A stretch of DNA of 64,000 nt. Source: Terriglobus albidus (GTDB lineage Bacteria; Acidobacteriota; Terriglobia; Terriglobales; Acidobacteriaceae). The stretch is from NCBI RefSeq assembly GCF_008000815.1, contig NZ_CP042806.1, forward strand, positions 558,001-622,000, written 5' to 3'. Made by a program: the position numbers and the translations under genes. Positions 15,645 through 24,076 of the stretch are shown here, one piece after another (position 1 is the stretch's first letter; the number at the start of each line of letters is the position of its first letter). A model generated the notes under the pieces. It did no database searches. It was not told where the DNA came from and saw only the letters and a program-made list of their open reading frames with translations.

Positions 15645-16655
15645 ATGCGATTCCCTTTCCGAGTTCTGGCTGTCGGCCTGTTTGCCGTGTTGCCTGCTGC
15701 CCTGGCGGAGCAAGCCGGTGAGGCAGTCCAGCAGATCAGCGACCAGGCGCGGCAGGCGATCGCCATTTATGGACCAGCGAAACCGTACCTCGATCTTCCG
15801 GTCAAAAAGCTGCAGCACCAGATCGACGATCTTGACGGTTTGAAGATCGATGAAGACCAGACCCAACTCGATGCACTGCTGCAACACGTCAGCGAGACCG
15901 TCTCTGCGCAAATGCCGCGCATCCCCAATCTGGCGGCTCACGAAGATATCGCTCTTGAGGAAGAACGTATCCAGGTTCAGGGCGGCGGCGGCGGCGGCGG
16001 CCGCGGGCGAGGGCCTGTGGTGTCCGTAGCTTCACCTGAGATGGTGCTTAGAGCCGAGCGGCGCTATGAGTTCGTCATCCGGAGAAGGCCCTCCGGCAAC
16101 ATCCAGATCTTCGAAGAATCGCGCAAGGAGCTTGGTACCTCCAAAGATCCCATCATGCCGCCCCAGGCCACCGGTTTCAGCGGTCTTTGGATGTTGTTTG
16201 TTCCCGGTGTGGTCGAAGAACAGCGATTCCGGTATCTCGGCACACAGAAGGTTCACGGCCGGCAGACCGCCGTCGTAGCGTTTACGCAGGTACCAGAACG
16301 CGTGAAGGTTCCCGGTGTGATCCGCGGTATGGACGGCGACGTGCCGATGCTGCAACAGGGCCTTGTCTGGGTCGACGAACAGACATCACGGATTCTCCGC
16401 ATCCGCACTGACCTTCTAACGCCTCTCCCGCAGATCAACACAACCCGCCTTACCTCTACGGTTGAGTACACAGAGGTCCATCTGCCCGGCCTGGACGAGA
16501 AGCTGTGGCTACCCCGCCGCGTGGAGCTCCTGTGGACCATGAACTCCCGCAACGGCGGAGAGATCCACCGCTACTCCAACTACCGCCTCTACAAGGCAAA
16601 CGTGCGGATCATTACTGACACTACAGGCAATCCTTCAGTTGACGATGCTCCGTAA
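15645..16655 (+). CDS. Exported protein of unknown function with a Gly-rich linker
   Basis: 336 residues. The signal peptide is MRFPFRVLAVGLFAVLPAAL (cleavage near ALAEQ). A helical N-terminal part (to about residue 115) ends at a poly-Gly/Arg linker (QGGGGGGGRGRGP, about 113-126). A beta-rich domain follows (RRYEFVIRRRPSGNIQIFEE, RYLGTQKVHGRQTAVVAFTQ, LVWVDEQTSRILRIRTDLLT, STVEYTEVHLPGLDEKLWLP) that resembles the open-barrel lipoprotein-carrier type of fold seen in many acidobacterial exported proteins. No catalytic motif was seen. Its last 35 bp overlap the convergent 16621-17013 gene. Confidence 0.8.
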   Translation: MRFPFRVLAVGLFAVLPAALAEQAGEAVQQISDQARQAIAIYGPAKPYLDLPVKKLQHQIDDLDGLKIDEDQTQLDALLQHVSETVSAQMPRIPNLAAHEDIALEEERIQVQGGGGGGGRGRGPVVSVASPEMVLRAERRYEFVIRRRPSGNIQIFEESRKELGTSKDPIMPPQATGFSGLWMLFVPGVVEEQRFRYLGTQKVHGRQTAVVAFTQVPERVKVPGVIRGMDGDVPMLQQGLVWVDEQTSRILRIRTDLLTPLPQINTTRLTSTVEYTEVHLPGLDEKLWLPRRVELLWTMNSRNGGEIHRYSNYRLYKANVRIITDTTGNPSVDDAP

Positions 16656-17013
16656 AAGCAATCAGTTTGTCCTGGGCTGAGGCGGAATGGCTAGTTACAA
16701 CAAACTGTAGACGTGCTGAGACATCCAGGTAGCTACAGTACAAGACACCAGAAGGAAAGCGTTCCAGAAGCACATAAGACTCAGTGCCATCGAGATTCTC
16801 CGATGTAATGGACAGGGAATGCTGACGCAAGGTCTCCTCGATCTCCTCACGGGACATACCTGTGTGTAACACCGATCGCAACGATGTCATATGCGACGCT
16901 ACAACACGCTCTTCTCTCTGACGCCGAACCGACTCTTCAAAGGCCATATATGCGATAAATGCCACCGCTATGAGCAATAGAAAGACGCCGGTGAATATGA
17001 CGTTCCTTCGCAT
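16621..17013 (-). CDS. Small membrane-anchored protein, unknown function
   Basis: 130 residues. One N-terminal hydrophobic helix (NVIFTGVFLLLIAVAFIAYMAF, about residues 4-25) is followed by a polar coiled-coil-like stretch (EESVRRQREERVVASHMTSL) and a small domain (LHTGMSREEIEETLRQHSLS) of the kind seen in outer-membrane assembly lipoprotein-like folds. It overlaps the 3' end of the convergent exported-protein gene by 35 bp. No family was recognised. Confidence 0.65.
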   Translation of the reverse strand: MRRNVIFTGVFLLLIAVAFIAYMAFEESVRRQREERVVASHMTSLRSVLHTGMSREEIEETLRQHSLSITSENLDGTESYVLLERFPSGVLYCSYLDVSARLQFVVTSHSASAQDKLIAFTEHRQLKDCL

Positions 17014-17066
17014 ACAGCAGAAGCTACGTCGTGACTCGGTCAGATGTTCCCGGATGAACGGTCAAA

Positions 17067-17093
17067 CAAAAAAAAGGCCACCATCCGGTGGCC
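17067..17093 (-). terminator. dnaA terminator
   Basis: On the minus strand, GGCCACC-GGAT-GGTGGCC (17076-17093) is followed directly by eight to nine T residues (17067-17075), 22 bp past the dnaA stop codon. It is a textbook intrinsic terminator. Confidence 0.88.
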
Positions 17094-17114
17094 CTTCTCT
17101 CGTATGGAACGCGC

Positions 17115-18530
17115 TCAGTTCAGCGTCTCCATCAGCTTGTTGATGGTGCGGTTCAGATCCTTATCCGTCCTGCGCTGTTCGTCGATCTTGGCAATCGAGT
17201 GCATCACCGTCGTGTGATGTTTGCCGCCGAACTGGCGGCCGATCTCAGGCAGCGAAGCCTCAGTCATCTGCTTGGCCAGGTACATCGCAATCTGGCGCGG
17301 AACCACGATCTGGCGGGAGTTGTTCTTCTGCTTCAGCTCTGCCACACGCATGCCGAACTGCTCGGCTACCGCGCGCTGAATCGCCTCGATCGTAATCTTC
17401 CGTACCTGCGTATCGATGAACTGCTTCAAGCATTGCTGTGCTGTCGGTAGAGTGATCTCCACGCCATGCAATGAGCACCATGCGATCAGGCGTACGAGCG
17501 CACCTTCCAGCTCACGCACATTGGTGCGCACATTCGACGCAATGAACAGCGCCACATCGGTCGGCAGAGGCGTGTGTTCGCTCTCTGCCTTCTTCTGCAG
17601 AATGGCAACCTTGGTTTCGAGATCGGGCGGCTGAATGTCGGCAATCAACCCCCACTCAAAGCGCGAACGCAGACGGTCTTCAAAGTCAGCCAGCTCTTTG
17701 GGCGGACGGTCCGACGCGATGACGATCTGCTTCATCGACTCATGCAGCGCATTGAAGGTATGGAAGAACTCCTCCTGCGTACGCTCCTTGCCGGCCAGGA
17801 ACTGGATATCGTCGATCAGCAGCACATCGACGTTGCGATACTTGTCGCGGAAGCTGGTCATCTTGTCGTAGCGCACCGAGTTGATCATCTCGTTGGTGAA
17901 CTTCTCACCCGAGACGTAGCTGATGGCCGCATGCGGATTGCGGCGCTTCACCTCGTGGCCAATGGCCTGCATCAGGTGGGTTTTGCCCATACCCACGCCG
18001 CCGTACAGGAAGAGCGGGTTGTACGCCTTCGAAGGACGCTCGGCGACTGCAAGCGCGGCTGCATGAGCGAACTGGTTGCCGCTGCCGATGACGAAACCGT
18101 CGAAGACGTAACGCGGGTTCAGTTGCGCTGCTGTGTTCCAGTCAAAGCGCGACTGCTCCGGAAGGTTGGTACTCTGCCGGGCATTGTTGTTGCGGGCGTT
18201 GGTCAGCGAGCGGTCAGGCTGTGGCGCAAATCCGCCGTCCTCGCGCACCTTGGGGAGCGAGGGGTCTTCCTGCGGTGTCACAAAGAGCACCTTCTCAACC
18301 TCGAGGCCGAGGTTGTCGATTGCCTCCATGATCAGATTTTCGTAACGATCCCCCACATGCTGAAACTCGGTCGAGGGGATACGGACGTACAAGGTCTTGC
18401 CGTTGATATGCGAGAAGCGCGTGGGCTTGAACCAGGTGTCATAGGACTGCCGGTTCACTTTCTTCTGCAACGCTTCAAGGATACGGACCCAGTGATTCAA
18501 AACAACGGTAGCAGTCGGTGCAAAGGACAT
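17115..18530 (-). CDS. dnaA: Chromosomal replication initiator DnaA
   Basis: 471 residues. Domain I is at about residues 10-85 (WVRILEALQKKVNRQSYDTW), with a variable linker to 135. The AAA+ domain carries Walker A (GGVGMGKTH), Walker B (VLLIDDIQFL) and the sensor/arginine-finger region (DRLRSRFEWGLIADIQPPD). The C-terminal duplex-binding domain ends with the DnaA signature GGKHHTTVMHSIAKI. AGGAAAG lies before the ATG, which is followed by MSFAPTATVVLNHW. It binds DnaA boxes as an ATP filament and opens oriC. It is divergent from rpmH across a 436-bp gap, the usual bacterial arrangement. Confidence 0.97.
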   Translation of the reverse strand: MSFAPTATVVLNHWVRILEALQKKVNRQSYDTWFKPTRFSHINGKTLYVRIPSTEFQHVGDRYENLIMEAIDNLGLEVEKVLFVTPQEDPSLPKVREDGGFAPQPDRSLTNARNNNARQSTNLPEQSRFDWNTAAQLNPRYVFDGFVIGSGNQFAHAAALAVAERPSKAYNPLFLYGGVGMGKTHLMQAIGHEVKRRNPHAAISYVSGEKFTNEMINSVRYDKMTSFRDKYRNVDVLLIDDIQFLAGKERTQEEFFHTFNALHESMKQIVIASDRPPKELADFEDRLRSRFEWGLIADIQPPDLETKVAILQKKAESEHTPLPTDVALFIASNVRTNVRELEGALVRLIAWCSLHGVEITLPTAQQCLKQFIDTQVRKITIEAIQRAVAEQFGMRVAELKQKNNSRQIVVPRQIAMYLAKQMTEASLPEIGRQFGGKHHTTVMHSIAKIDEQRRTDKDLNRTINKLMETLN

Positions 18531-18966
18531 GTCTTTCCTATTCGGTCCGAACGGCTGTCTGACACAACGGGATCCCAGGAAGAAGCGAGAAACAGCAAAC
18601 GGTCACCCTTGCCTGCTTGAGGAAATCTCATGCGGGTGAGGGGGAAGAGCGTTTGCTGGAAGCTCTGCGCTGCGCGGCGCGAGAGGTTGTTTCCTTGAGG
18701 GTCCTGCGTGGTGAAAAAGACAGCCGATGAACTGTCGTGTCTCTATCGAACAGTGCCGATAGTAGCATGTTGAACCGGGCCTAATTCAAGCGGCATTCAC
18801 CAATTAATTTTCAGTTGCACCATGCATTGTGAAACTTCTCCCCGGCGCTCAAAAAGTGTGAACGAATCTGAGTCCGAAGGCAGACTTAGCTTGGCCGAAA
18901 GTGGAAATCAGGGTAGAATAAAGAGCTGTTGCAACTTCAAGGATTTGATGTAGGAGAGGCTATCCC
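18531..18966. other. dnaA-rpmH divergent intergenic region
   Basis: 436 bp with the ribosome-binding sites and promoters of both genes. I looked for DnaA boxes (TTWTNCACA and complements) and saw none, so it does not look like a canonical oriC despite its location. The rpmH promoter is listed separately. Confidence 0.5.
18891..18919 (+). promoter_or_regulatory. Candidate rpmH promoter
   Basis: TTGGCC (18891-18896), 17 bp, TAGAAT (18914-18919), placing the start of transcription about 40 nt before the rpmH ATG. The -10 is a 5/6 match and the -35 a 4/6 match to sigma-70. Confidence 0.6.
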
Positions 18967-19122
18967 ATGCCCAAGCGTACCTTTCAACCCAACCGCCGCC
19001 GCCGCTCGAAGGTTCATGGCTTCTTGAGCCGTATGGCCAGCAAGGCCGGACGCGCCGTTCTGAGCCGCCGCCGCGCCAAGGGCCGTCATAAGATCGCCGT
19101 CAGCGCCGGTTTCCGCGACTAG
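18967..19122 (+). CDS. rpmH: 50S ribosomal protein L34
   Basis: 51 residues, [20 protein letters not shown] then [20 protein letters not shown] and [11 protein letters not shown]. The KRTFQPN start and the GRxVLxRRRxKGRxxL-type core are the L34 signature. Its length (usual range 44-51) is at the long end because of the C-terminal [11 protein letters not shown] tail. It is a structural protein of the large ribosomal subunit. It heads the rpmH-[cupin]-rnpA-yidD-yidC-jag series, and the spacing of 18 bp to the cupin gene suggests cotranscription. Confidence 0.97.
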   Translation: MPKRTFQPNRRRRSKVHGFLSRMASKAGRAVLSRRRAKGRHKIAVSAGFRD

Positions 19123-19140
19123 TTTTACCCCGTTCTCCCC

Positions 19141-19524
19141 ATGCAGCCCGGCCCCATATCGCTGGAGCAAGCATGCGCGAAGCTGGCCGAACTTTGGTCG
19201 CCGCGTGTCGTAGGCCGGGTTAATGATCAATACGTCAAGGTAGCGAAAGTCCAGGGGGAGTTTCCCTGGCACACGCATGAACGCGAGGACGAGATGTTTC
19301 TCGTCCTCCGCGGACGTCTGCGCATCGGCCGCGAAGCTGCCGACGGCGGACCCGTCTCCGTCGGTCCCGGCGAGTTCTTCGTGGTTCCTCGTGGCCTTCG
19401 CCATAACACCGCCGCCGAAGAAGAGACCTGGATCGTACTCATCGAGACCGTCACCACCGAACACGCCGGTGACGAGAAGACCGATCTGGCCCGCAGCCTG
19501 GAAGAACAGCTCCGTCCTCTCTGA
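19141..19524 (+). CDS. Cupin-domain protein inserted between rpmH and rnpA
   Basis: 127 residues, a single cupin barrel. Motif 1 is FPWHTHEREDEMFLVLRGRL (two His plus Glu as metal ligands) and motif 2 is GPGEFFVVPRGLRHNTAAEE (third His). Small cupins of this type bind a divalent metal and serve as isomerases, dioxygenases or sugar/ligand-binding proteins. The substrate is unknown. Its position is odd because rpmH and rnpA are adjacent in most bacteria. The gene runs in the same direction, 18 bp after rpmH, so it is likely expressed with the ribosomal protein. Confidence 0.88.
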   Translation: MQPGPISLEQACAKLAELWSPRVVGRVNDQYVKVAKVQGEFPWHTHEREDEMFLVLRGRLRIGREAADGGPVSVGPGEFFVVPRGLRHNTAAEEETWIVLIETVTTEHAGDEKTDLARSLEEQLRPL

Positions 19525-19540
19525 GGAACCGAACGCCTAA

Positions 19541-19650
19541 AGCAATTCTTCTAATGGTGTTGAGTGGAGTCCTGGGTGCTTGCGCCGTTTTCCTTCAAAG
19601 AAAACGGCATTCGCAGATTTATCCAGAGCTACAGTATTAGGAGAATTGCT
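19541..19650 (+). promoter_or_regulatory. Long stem masking the rnpA ribosome-binding site
   Basis: AGCAATTCTTCTAAT (19541-19555) pairs with ATTAGGAGAATTGCT (19636-19650) over 15 bp with one G-U pair. The second arm contains the AGGAG (19639-19643) for rnpA ATG 19654. Inside the loop is a second hairpin, GCCGTTTTC (19584-19592) with GAAAACGGC (19600-19608). As RNA this could limit rnpA translation. It may also be a copy of a mobile short repeat (compare 11374-11419). Confidence 0.5.
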
Positions 19651-19653
19651 CTA

Positions 19654-20010
19654 ATGTACGCCGATCTCCGTCTCCGCAAACACGCCGACTTTCAGAGCGT
19701 GTATGGCCGCAGCCGCAAGCAACACGCGCGGCAAATGGCCTACTTCTTCGCCCCCCGCGAGGATGAGGGTACAGGTCCGCGCGTCGGACTCACCGTCGGC
19801 AAAGTGATGGGCAAGGCTCACGACCGCAACCGCATCAAACGCCGGCTCCGTGCCGCCATACGAGCCAATGCTGCCCTGCTCACCTCGCCGGTTGACGTCA
19901 TCCTGCATCCCCGGCGCAGCGTACTCGAGGTGGAGTTCGAGAAGCTGAAGGCCGATGTCGCCGACGTCTTCCGTGCCGTTCAGCGTTCAGCCTCCAGGGC
20001 CCGGTCATGA
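19654..20010 (+). CDS. rnpA: Ribonuclease P protein component
   Basis: 118 residues from ATG 19654 ([20 protein letters not shown]), chosen because AGGAG lies 10 nt upstream. A longer frame to 19564 runs through the leader hairpin. The RNR signature is present as [18 protein letters not shown], and FxxVY and the V-x-L-x-V-GKV (GLTVGKVMG) strand fit the fold. It is the protein cofactor that helps the RNase P RNA cleave tRNA 5' leaders. The stop overlaps yidD (ATGA). The RNase P RNA gene is not in the window. Confidence 0.94.
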   Translation: MYADLRLRKHADFQSVYGRSRKQHARQMAYFFAPREDEGTGPRVGLTVGKVMGKAHDRNRIKRRLRAAIRANAALLTSPVDVILHPRRSVLEVEFEKLKADVADVFRAVQRSASRARS

Positions 20011-20246
20011 GCTGGCTGCTCCGCGGTCTGTTCACCGTCTACCGCTGGACGCTCTCTCCTCTGCTGCACAGCTTCGGCCTCGGAAACTGCAAATATCAGC
20101 CGACCTGCTCTGAGTACGCGGAGGTCGCCCTTTATCGCCATGGTGTCTTCAAAGGCACTGCCCTCGCCCTCTGGCGGATTCTCCGCTGCAATCCCTTCAG
20201 TAAAGGCGGCCTGGACCCGGTTCCCGAGACAAAGCATCCCAGGTAA
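20007..20246 (+). CDS. yidD: Membrane protein insertion efficiency factor YidD
   Basis: 79 residues, with the family core [20 protein letters not shown] (Cys pair and S-x-Y-A) and [24 protein letters not shown]. The N-terminal amphipathic helix ([20 protein letters not shown]) associates with the inner membrane, where YidD assists YidC. It overlaps rnpA by 4 bp and lies upstream of yidC, the conserved order. Confidence 0.95.
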   Translation: MSWLLRGLFTVYRWTLSPLLHSFGLGNCKYQPTCSEYAEVALYRHGVFKGTALALWRILRCNPFSKGGLDPVPETKHPR

Positions 20247-20407
20247 AAGCAGTTGCTGCCTCATGAATGGTGCGTTTCGTAGTGTGTATTCAGGCACCGT
20301 TTGCAAGCAAACAATTCCCTTCCCCAATACAATGGAAATGAGCGATTTTGCGCCTAAAATCACGCGCCCGCTCGCAGGATCTACTCAGGAAGAGAGTCGA
20401 AGTCTCC

Positions 20408-22144
20408 TTGGCAGAAATCAAGAATCCCAATCAGCAGGCAAACGCTGGCAGTTCCACCACAATGCTGGTGATGATGGTGGTCTTTCTCGGTGTGTTCTTT
20501 GGCCTTCGCTACTTCGGCCCAAAGAAGCAGCCTACGCCGGCCACCCCCGCGCAGCAGCAACAGGCCCAGCAGCACCAGGAGGCCTTGCAGCAGGCGACTA
20601 CTACGGCCGTAGCGAACCCCACCGCCGCATCGGTTGCCGCTGAAGGTGAGCAGACGACGACGATCGAGAACGCCGTCTACCGCATCACCTTCACCAATCG
20701 TGGAGCCCAGGTCACCCACTGGATCCTCAAGGACTACAAGGACTCCCATGGAGCGCCTCTGGATCTGGTCCACAAGACCGTAGCCGCGAAGTACGGTTAT
20801 CCGCTCTCACTCTACTCGTATGACACCAGCGCGATGGCGAAGGTGAACAGCGGTCTCTACGTCGCTTCTGCCACCGGCAATCTCACTGCTCCGGCGACGC
20901 TGACGTTTACCTACGCTACCGGCGGTCTGGAAGTGAAGAAGACCTTCACCTTCGATAACAGCTACGTTCTCGGTTCACGCATTGAAGTGAAGCAGAACGG
21001 AGCTCCGGTCCGCGCTTTGCTTACCTGGCCGGGCGCCCTTGGCGATCAGGAAAACACCTCGCACCACACTTATGATCAGGTGGATACCTCGCAGAACGGC
21101 AGCGAGACCCACTTGGCTGCCAAGAAGGTGAGCGGAGGAAACACGCTGAACGGTCCGTTCGACTGGGCTGGAATCAGCGATCCATACTTCGCCGCGATCT
21201 TCCTTCCCGAGAATCCCGCAACCGCCACCATCGTTACGCTGAGCCACCCGATCGATGTCTCCAAGGACGGCGACGGGAAAAACCTGATATCGATCCCGGC
21301 TCTTGGCGTCGCAGCAGGCGACATCAGTGGTTTCTCATCCGTGCGTCTCTTCGCCGGACCGAAGGCCGTCAGTGTGCTGAAGAACGTCAAGGCTGCCGAC
21401 GGTAAGACGACGCTTGAGCCGCTGCTGGACTTCGGCTTCTTCGGGGTGATCGGTAAGTATCTCTTCCTCGCCCTGCAGGCCGTGCATAAGTACGTTCCCA
21501 ACTGGGGCTGGTCGATCATTGTTCTCACGGTGATCATCAACCTGATTCTTCTGCCGCTGCGCTACAAGACCATGCAGTCGGCGCTGAAGATGCAGCGCAT
21601 CCAGCCGCAGATGGACGCCATCAAGGCCAGGTACGCCAAGTACAAGGTCACTGATCCTAAGCGTGGAGAGATGAATGCGGAGATCATGGAGCTGCAGAAG
21701 CGCGAGGGCGTGAATGTCTTCGGCGGCTGCCTGCCTACACTGATCCAGCTTCCCTTGCTCTTTGCCTTCCTGGGTATGCTTCCCAAGGTCGTTGAGCTTC
21801 GCGGAGCGCACTGGTACTGGCTGCACGACCTCACTGCAGCCGATCCGTATCACATCCTGCCCATCATCATGATCGTCTCGCAGTTCCTGATGCAGTTCTA
21901 TACGCCCTCACCCGGCATGGATCCTGCACAACAGAAGATGATGGCCTTCATGATGCCGGCCTTCTCCGGCTACATTACCTGGAACTATGCCTCCGGCCTG
22001 GCCCTCTACTGGTCAATCGGTAACCTCATCGGAATCATTCAGCAGCAGGTGATGAACCGCACCAGCCTTGGCCGCGAGATGAAAGAGCTGGCCGCCAAGC
22101 GTGCGCGCCGTCGCCAGCCGGCAACCATTCAGGGCCGTCGCTAG
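20408..22144 (+). CDS. yidC: Membrane protein insertase YidC
   Basis: 578 residues from the TTG at 20408, giving MAEIKNPNQQANAGSSTTML, the start I consider most likely. The in-frame ATG at 20348 would add 20 basic residues. TM1 is at about residues 20-36 (VMMVVFLGVFFGLRYF). The large periplasmic beta-sandwich domain fills about 80-340. The conserved five-helix insertase core starts near 360 (LFLALQAVHKYVPNWGWSII, then LTVIINLILLPLRYKTMQSA) with a coiled coil (KMQRIQPQMDAIKARYAKY) and ends in a basic tail (KRARRRQP). It inserts and folds inner-membrane proteins alone or with SecYEG. Confidence 0.95.
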   Translation: MAEIKNPNQQANAGSSTTMLVMMVVFLGVFFGLRYFGPKKQPTPATPAQQQQAQQHQEALQQATTTAVANPTAASVAAEGEQTTTIENAVYRITFTNRGAQVTHWILKDYKDSHGAPLDLVHKTVAAKYGYPLSLYSYDTSAMAKVNSGLYVASATGNLTAPATLTFTYATGGLEVKKTFTFDNSYVLGSRIEVKQNGAPVRALLTWPGALGDQENTSHHTYDQVDTSQNGSETHLAAKKVSGGNTLNGPFDWAGISDPYFAAIFLPENPATATIVTLSHPIDVSKDGDGKNLISIPALGVAAGDISGFSSVRLFAGPKAVSVLKNVKAADGKTTLEPLLDFGFFGVIGKYLFLALQAVHKYVPNWGWSIIVLTVIINLILLPLRYKTMQSALKMQRIQPQMDAIKARYAKYKVTDPKRGEMNAEIMELQKREGVNVFGGCLPTLIQLPLLFAFLGMLPKVVELRGAHWYWLHDLTAADPYHILPIIMIVSQFLMQFYTPSPGMDPAQQKMMAFMMPAFSGYITWNYASGLALYWSIGNLIGIIQQQVMNRTSLGREMKELAAKRARRRQPATIQGRR

Positions 22145-22168
22145 AGCGGCCGCTCGAGGAACAGAACC

Positions 22169-22783
22169 ATGGAAGATCTTTCCCAGGCTGCAAAGAAGGT
22201 AGCTGCGTTTGTGCAGACGCTGACCACCACCGGTGGCATGCGTCTGAAGTACCGCATCACTGCCGGCGCCGGAGCCTCTGATCCGGACGGCCTCGAACGG
22301 CGCGACATCTATGTCGAGCTTGCCGGCCCCGACGCGGCCCAGTTGACCGAGCGCAATGGCGAGGGACTGCGCGCTCTCGAACATGTCGCAGCGAAGATCC
22401 TGCGTCTTGAGCCCGAAGAGCACGACCGCATCTCCTTCGACGCCAATGGCTTCAAGGCGGAGCGGGCACGTGATCTGCGCGAGAGCGCGGAAGACGCAGC
22501 CGAACGCGTTCGCGAGAGCAACCGCCCCTACAGCTTCCCTCCCATGAGCAGCCGCGAACGCCGCATGCTGCACATGGCGCTCAGCGAACACACCGACCTG
22601 CGCACGGAGTCCAGCGGCGAAGGCCGCGACCGCTTCGTCGTTCTCTATCCGGCCGACTACCAGGGCACCGTCCGCGCTCCACGCCGCGATGACCGTGGCG
22701 GCTATGGTCGCGGCCGCGGTGGACGTGGCGGCAATGGTGGACGCAGTGGTGGCGGACGTGGCGGTTACGGCCGCCGCTACTAA
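22169..22783 (+). CDS. jag: Jag/KhpB-type KH-R3H RNA-binding protein
   Basis: 204 residues. A KH-like domain is at about residues 25-100 (YVELAGPDAAQLTERNGEGL then RALEHVAAKILRL). The R3H domain is at about 120-165 (YSFPPMSSRERRMLHMALSE then HTDLRTESSGEGRDRFVVLY). The last 35 residues are an RG/GGR repeat tail (RGGYGRGRGGRGGNGGRSGG), an RNA-binding style found in some acidobacterial and other homologues. It follows yidC by 24 bp, the conserved neighbour, and binds RNA in cell-envelope-related regulation in other bacteria. The N-terminal Jag_N domain is absent or very short. Confidence 0.88.
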   Translation: MEDLSQAAKKVAAFVQTLTTTGGMRLKYRITAGAGASDPDGLERRDIYVELAGPDAAQLTERNGEGLRALEHVAAKILRLEPEEHDRISFDANGFKAERARDLRESAEDAAERVRESNRPYSFPPMSSRERRMLHMALSEHTDLRTESSGEGRDRFVVLYPADYQGTVRAPRRDDRGGYGRGRGGRGGNGGRSGGGRGGYGRRY

Positions 22784-22803
22784 ACAACACACACGTATCA
22801 ACC

Positions 22804-22833
22804 CGACAGGCGGCCATCAAGGGCCGCCTGTCG
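22804..22833 (+). terminator. Terminator hairpin after jag
   Basis: CGACAGGCGGCC (22804-22815) pairs exactly with GGCCGCCTGTCG (22822-22833), 20 bp past the jag stop. The following sequence is not clearly T-rich, so the structure is clear but the mechanism is not. Confidence 0.6.
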
Positions 22834-23012
22834 CGTTGATGGATAAAACCTCATATGCCGCTGACCCCGATATGCGATACCTGCGTGGGGATGGGTTGAG
22901 CACGCTTACGGCCCACCTGAAAACGATGGACGGCATCTATCTACAGCAGTGACCGGTGCTCAACCGGAGTGGGACAACATCTCACCTCTGTTCGAGGGGA
23001 GACATCTCTTTT

Positions 23013-24059
23013 ATGGCTGTGCGGGACCATCCCGACATACCCGCCGTCAGTAGGCGGCGTTTTCTCAAGCAGACATTTGCTTTCAGCGCCCTTGCGGCAG
23101 TTACCAGCCCACTGCTGAGATGCGGTTCCGGCTCGCACACGGAAGACCAGCATCCGGGCAATGATGCCGAGGCCGCGGATTTCCTTGTTATCGGCGATTG
23201 GGGAACCGGCGATGACAATCAGGCCCTGGTCGCCACTGCCATGCAGCGCTACGTCACACAGCAGAACATCACCACGGGCGCCATGCTGATGATTGGCGAC
23301 AATTTTTATACGCCGATGGACGATGGCGCGAACGACAGACGCTGGCAAACCCAGTTTGAACAGATGTACCCTGCCGGAGTCTTCAACTGTCCCGCGTATG
23401 CCATACCGGGAAATCACGACTATGAATACCTGCCCATCCCCAAGTATCCGGCCGAGTTGGAATATGCCCAAAAGGCAGGCACTCGCTGGACGATGCCGTC
23501 ACAGTGGTATCGCGCTACCTTCCCAACGGCCAAGCCGCTCGTGACCTTCCTTGCCCTGGACAGCAATATGCCATTTGGCAACGACGTTACCCGTAAGGGT
23601 ACGTTCTATTGCATGACTGAACAGCAACGTCTTGACCAGCTAGCCTGGCTCAAAGATGAGCTGGCGAAGCCGCTCACCACACCCTTTCTGGTGGCCTTTG
23701 GACATCACCCGATCTATTCCAACGGCATGTACGGCGATTCACCGATACTGATGCAGGATTGGGATCCGCTGCTCCGCTCCTTCGGTGTGCATGTCTATCT
23801 ATGTGGACACGATCACGACCTGCAGCACCTGGAGTTTGCCGGACACCCCACATCCTTCGTTCTCTCCGGTGGTGGCGGCGCTCCGTTATATCGCATCCTG
23901 ACCGATGAATCGGTGCGCGGCCCCTACGCTGTACAGATCAACGGCTTCAGCCATGTGACGGTCACACCGTCCTTGATGACGCTTCGACACGTCGATCTGA
24001 ACGGGAATGTCGTCCATGCATTTACGAAGACCACCGATCACAAGGTCACGATTCTTTGA
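23013..24059 (+). CDS. Tat-exported calcineurin-like phosphoesterase
   Basis: 348 residues from ATG 23013 (GAGGGGAG upstream). It opens with a twin-arginine signal (SRRRFLKQTFAFSALAAVTS) and a lipobox-like LLRCGSG near residue 36, so it is probably a Tat-exported lipoprotein. The metallophosphatase motifs are complete: IGDWGTGDD, IGDNFY, GNHDYE, GHHPIY and GHDHDLQH. The sequence GDWG...GDNFY with a Tyr beside the second motif is typical of tartrate-resistant (purple) acid phosphatases with a binuclear iron/metal site. It should hydrolyse phosphomonoesters outside the cytoplasm. It stands alone, in a gap after jag. Confidence 0.88.
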   Translation: MAVRDHPDIPAVSRRRFLKQTFAFSALAAVTSPLLRCGSGSHTEDQHPGNDAEAADFLVIGDWGTGDDNQALVATAMQRYVTQQNITTGAMLMIGDNFYTPMDDGANDRRWQTQFEQMYPAGVFNCPAYAIPGNHDYEYLPIPKYPAELEYAQKAGTRWTMPSQWYRATFPTAKPLVTFLALDSNMPFGNDVTRKGTFYCMTEQQRLDQLAWLKDELAKPLTTPFLVAFGHHPIYSNGMYGDSPILMQDWDPLLRSFGVHVYLCGHDHDLQHLEFAGHPTSFVLSGGGGAPLYRILTDESVRGPYAVQINGFSHVTVTPSLMTLRHVDLNGNVVHAFTKTTDHKVTIL

Positions 24060-24076
24060 CTGATGATCCATCCGAA

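Noticed and set aside
17574-18620. 348-codon open frame antisense to dnaA
   Set aside because: Shadow of dnaA with no motifs, and dnaA is certain.
18531-18966. dnaA-rpmH gap as oriC
   Set aside because: No DnaA boxes or AT-rich repeats seen by eye, though the location would be typical.
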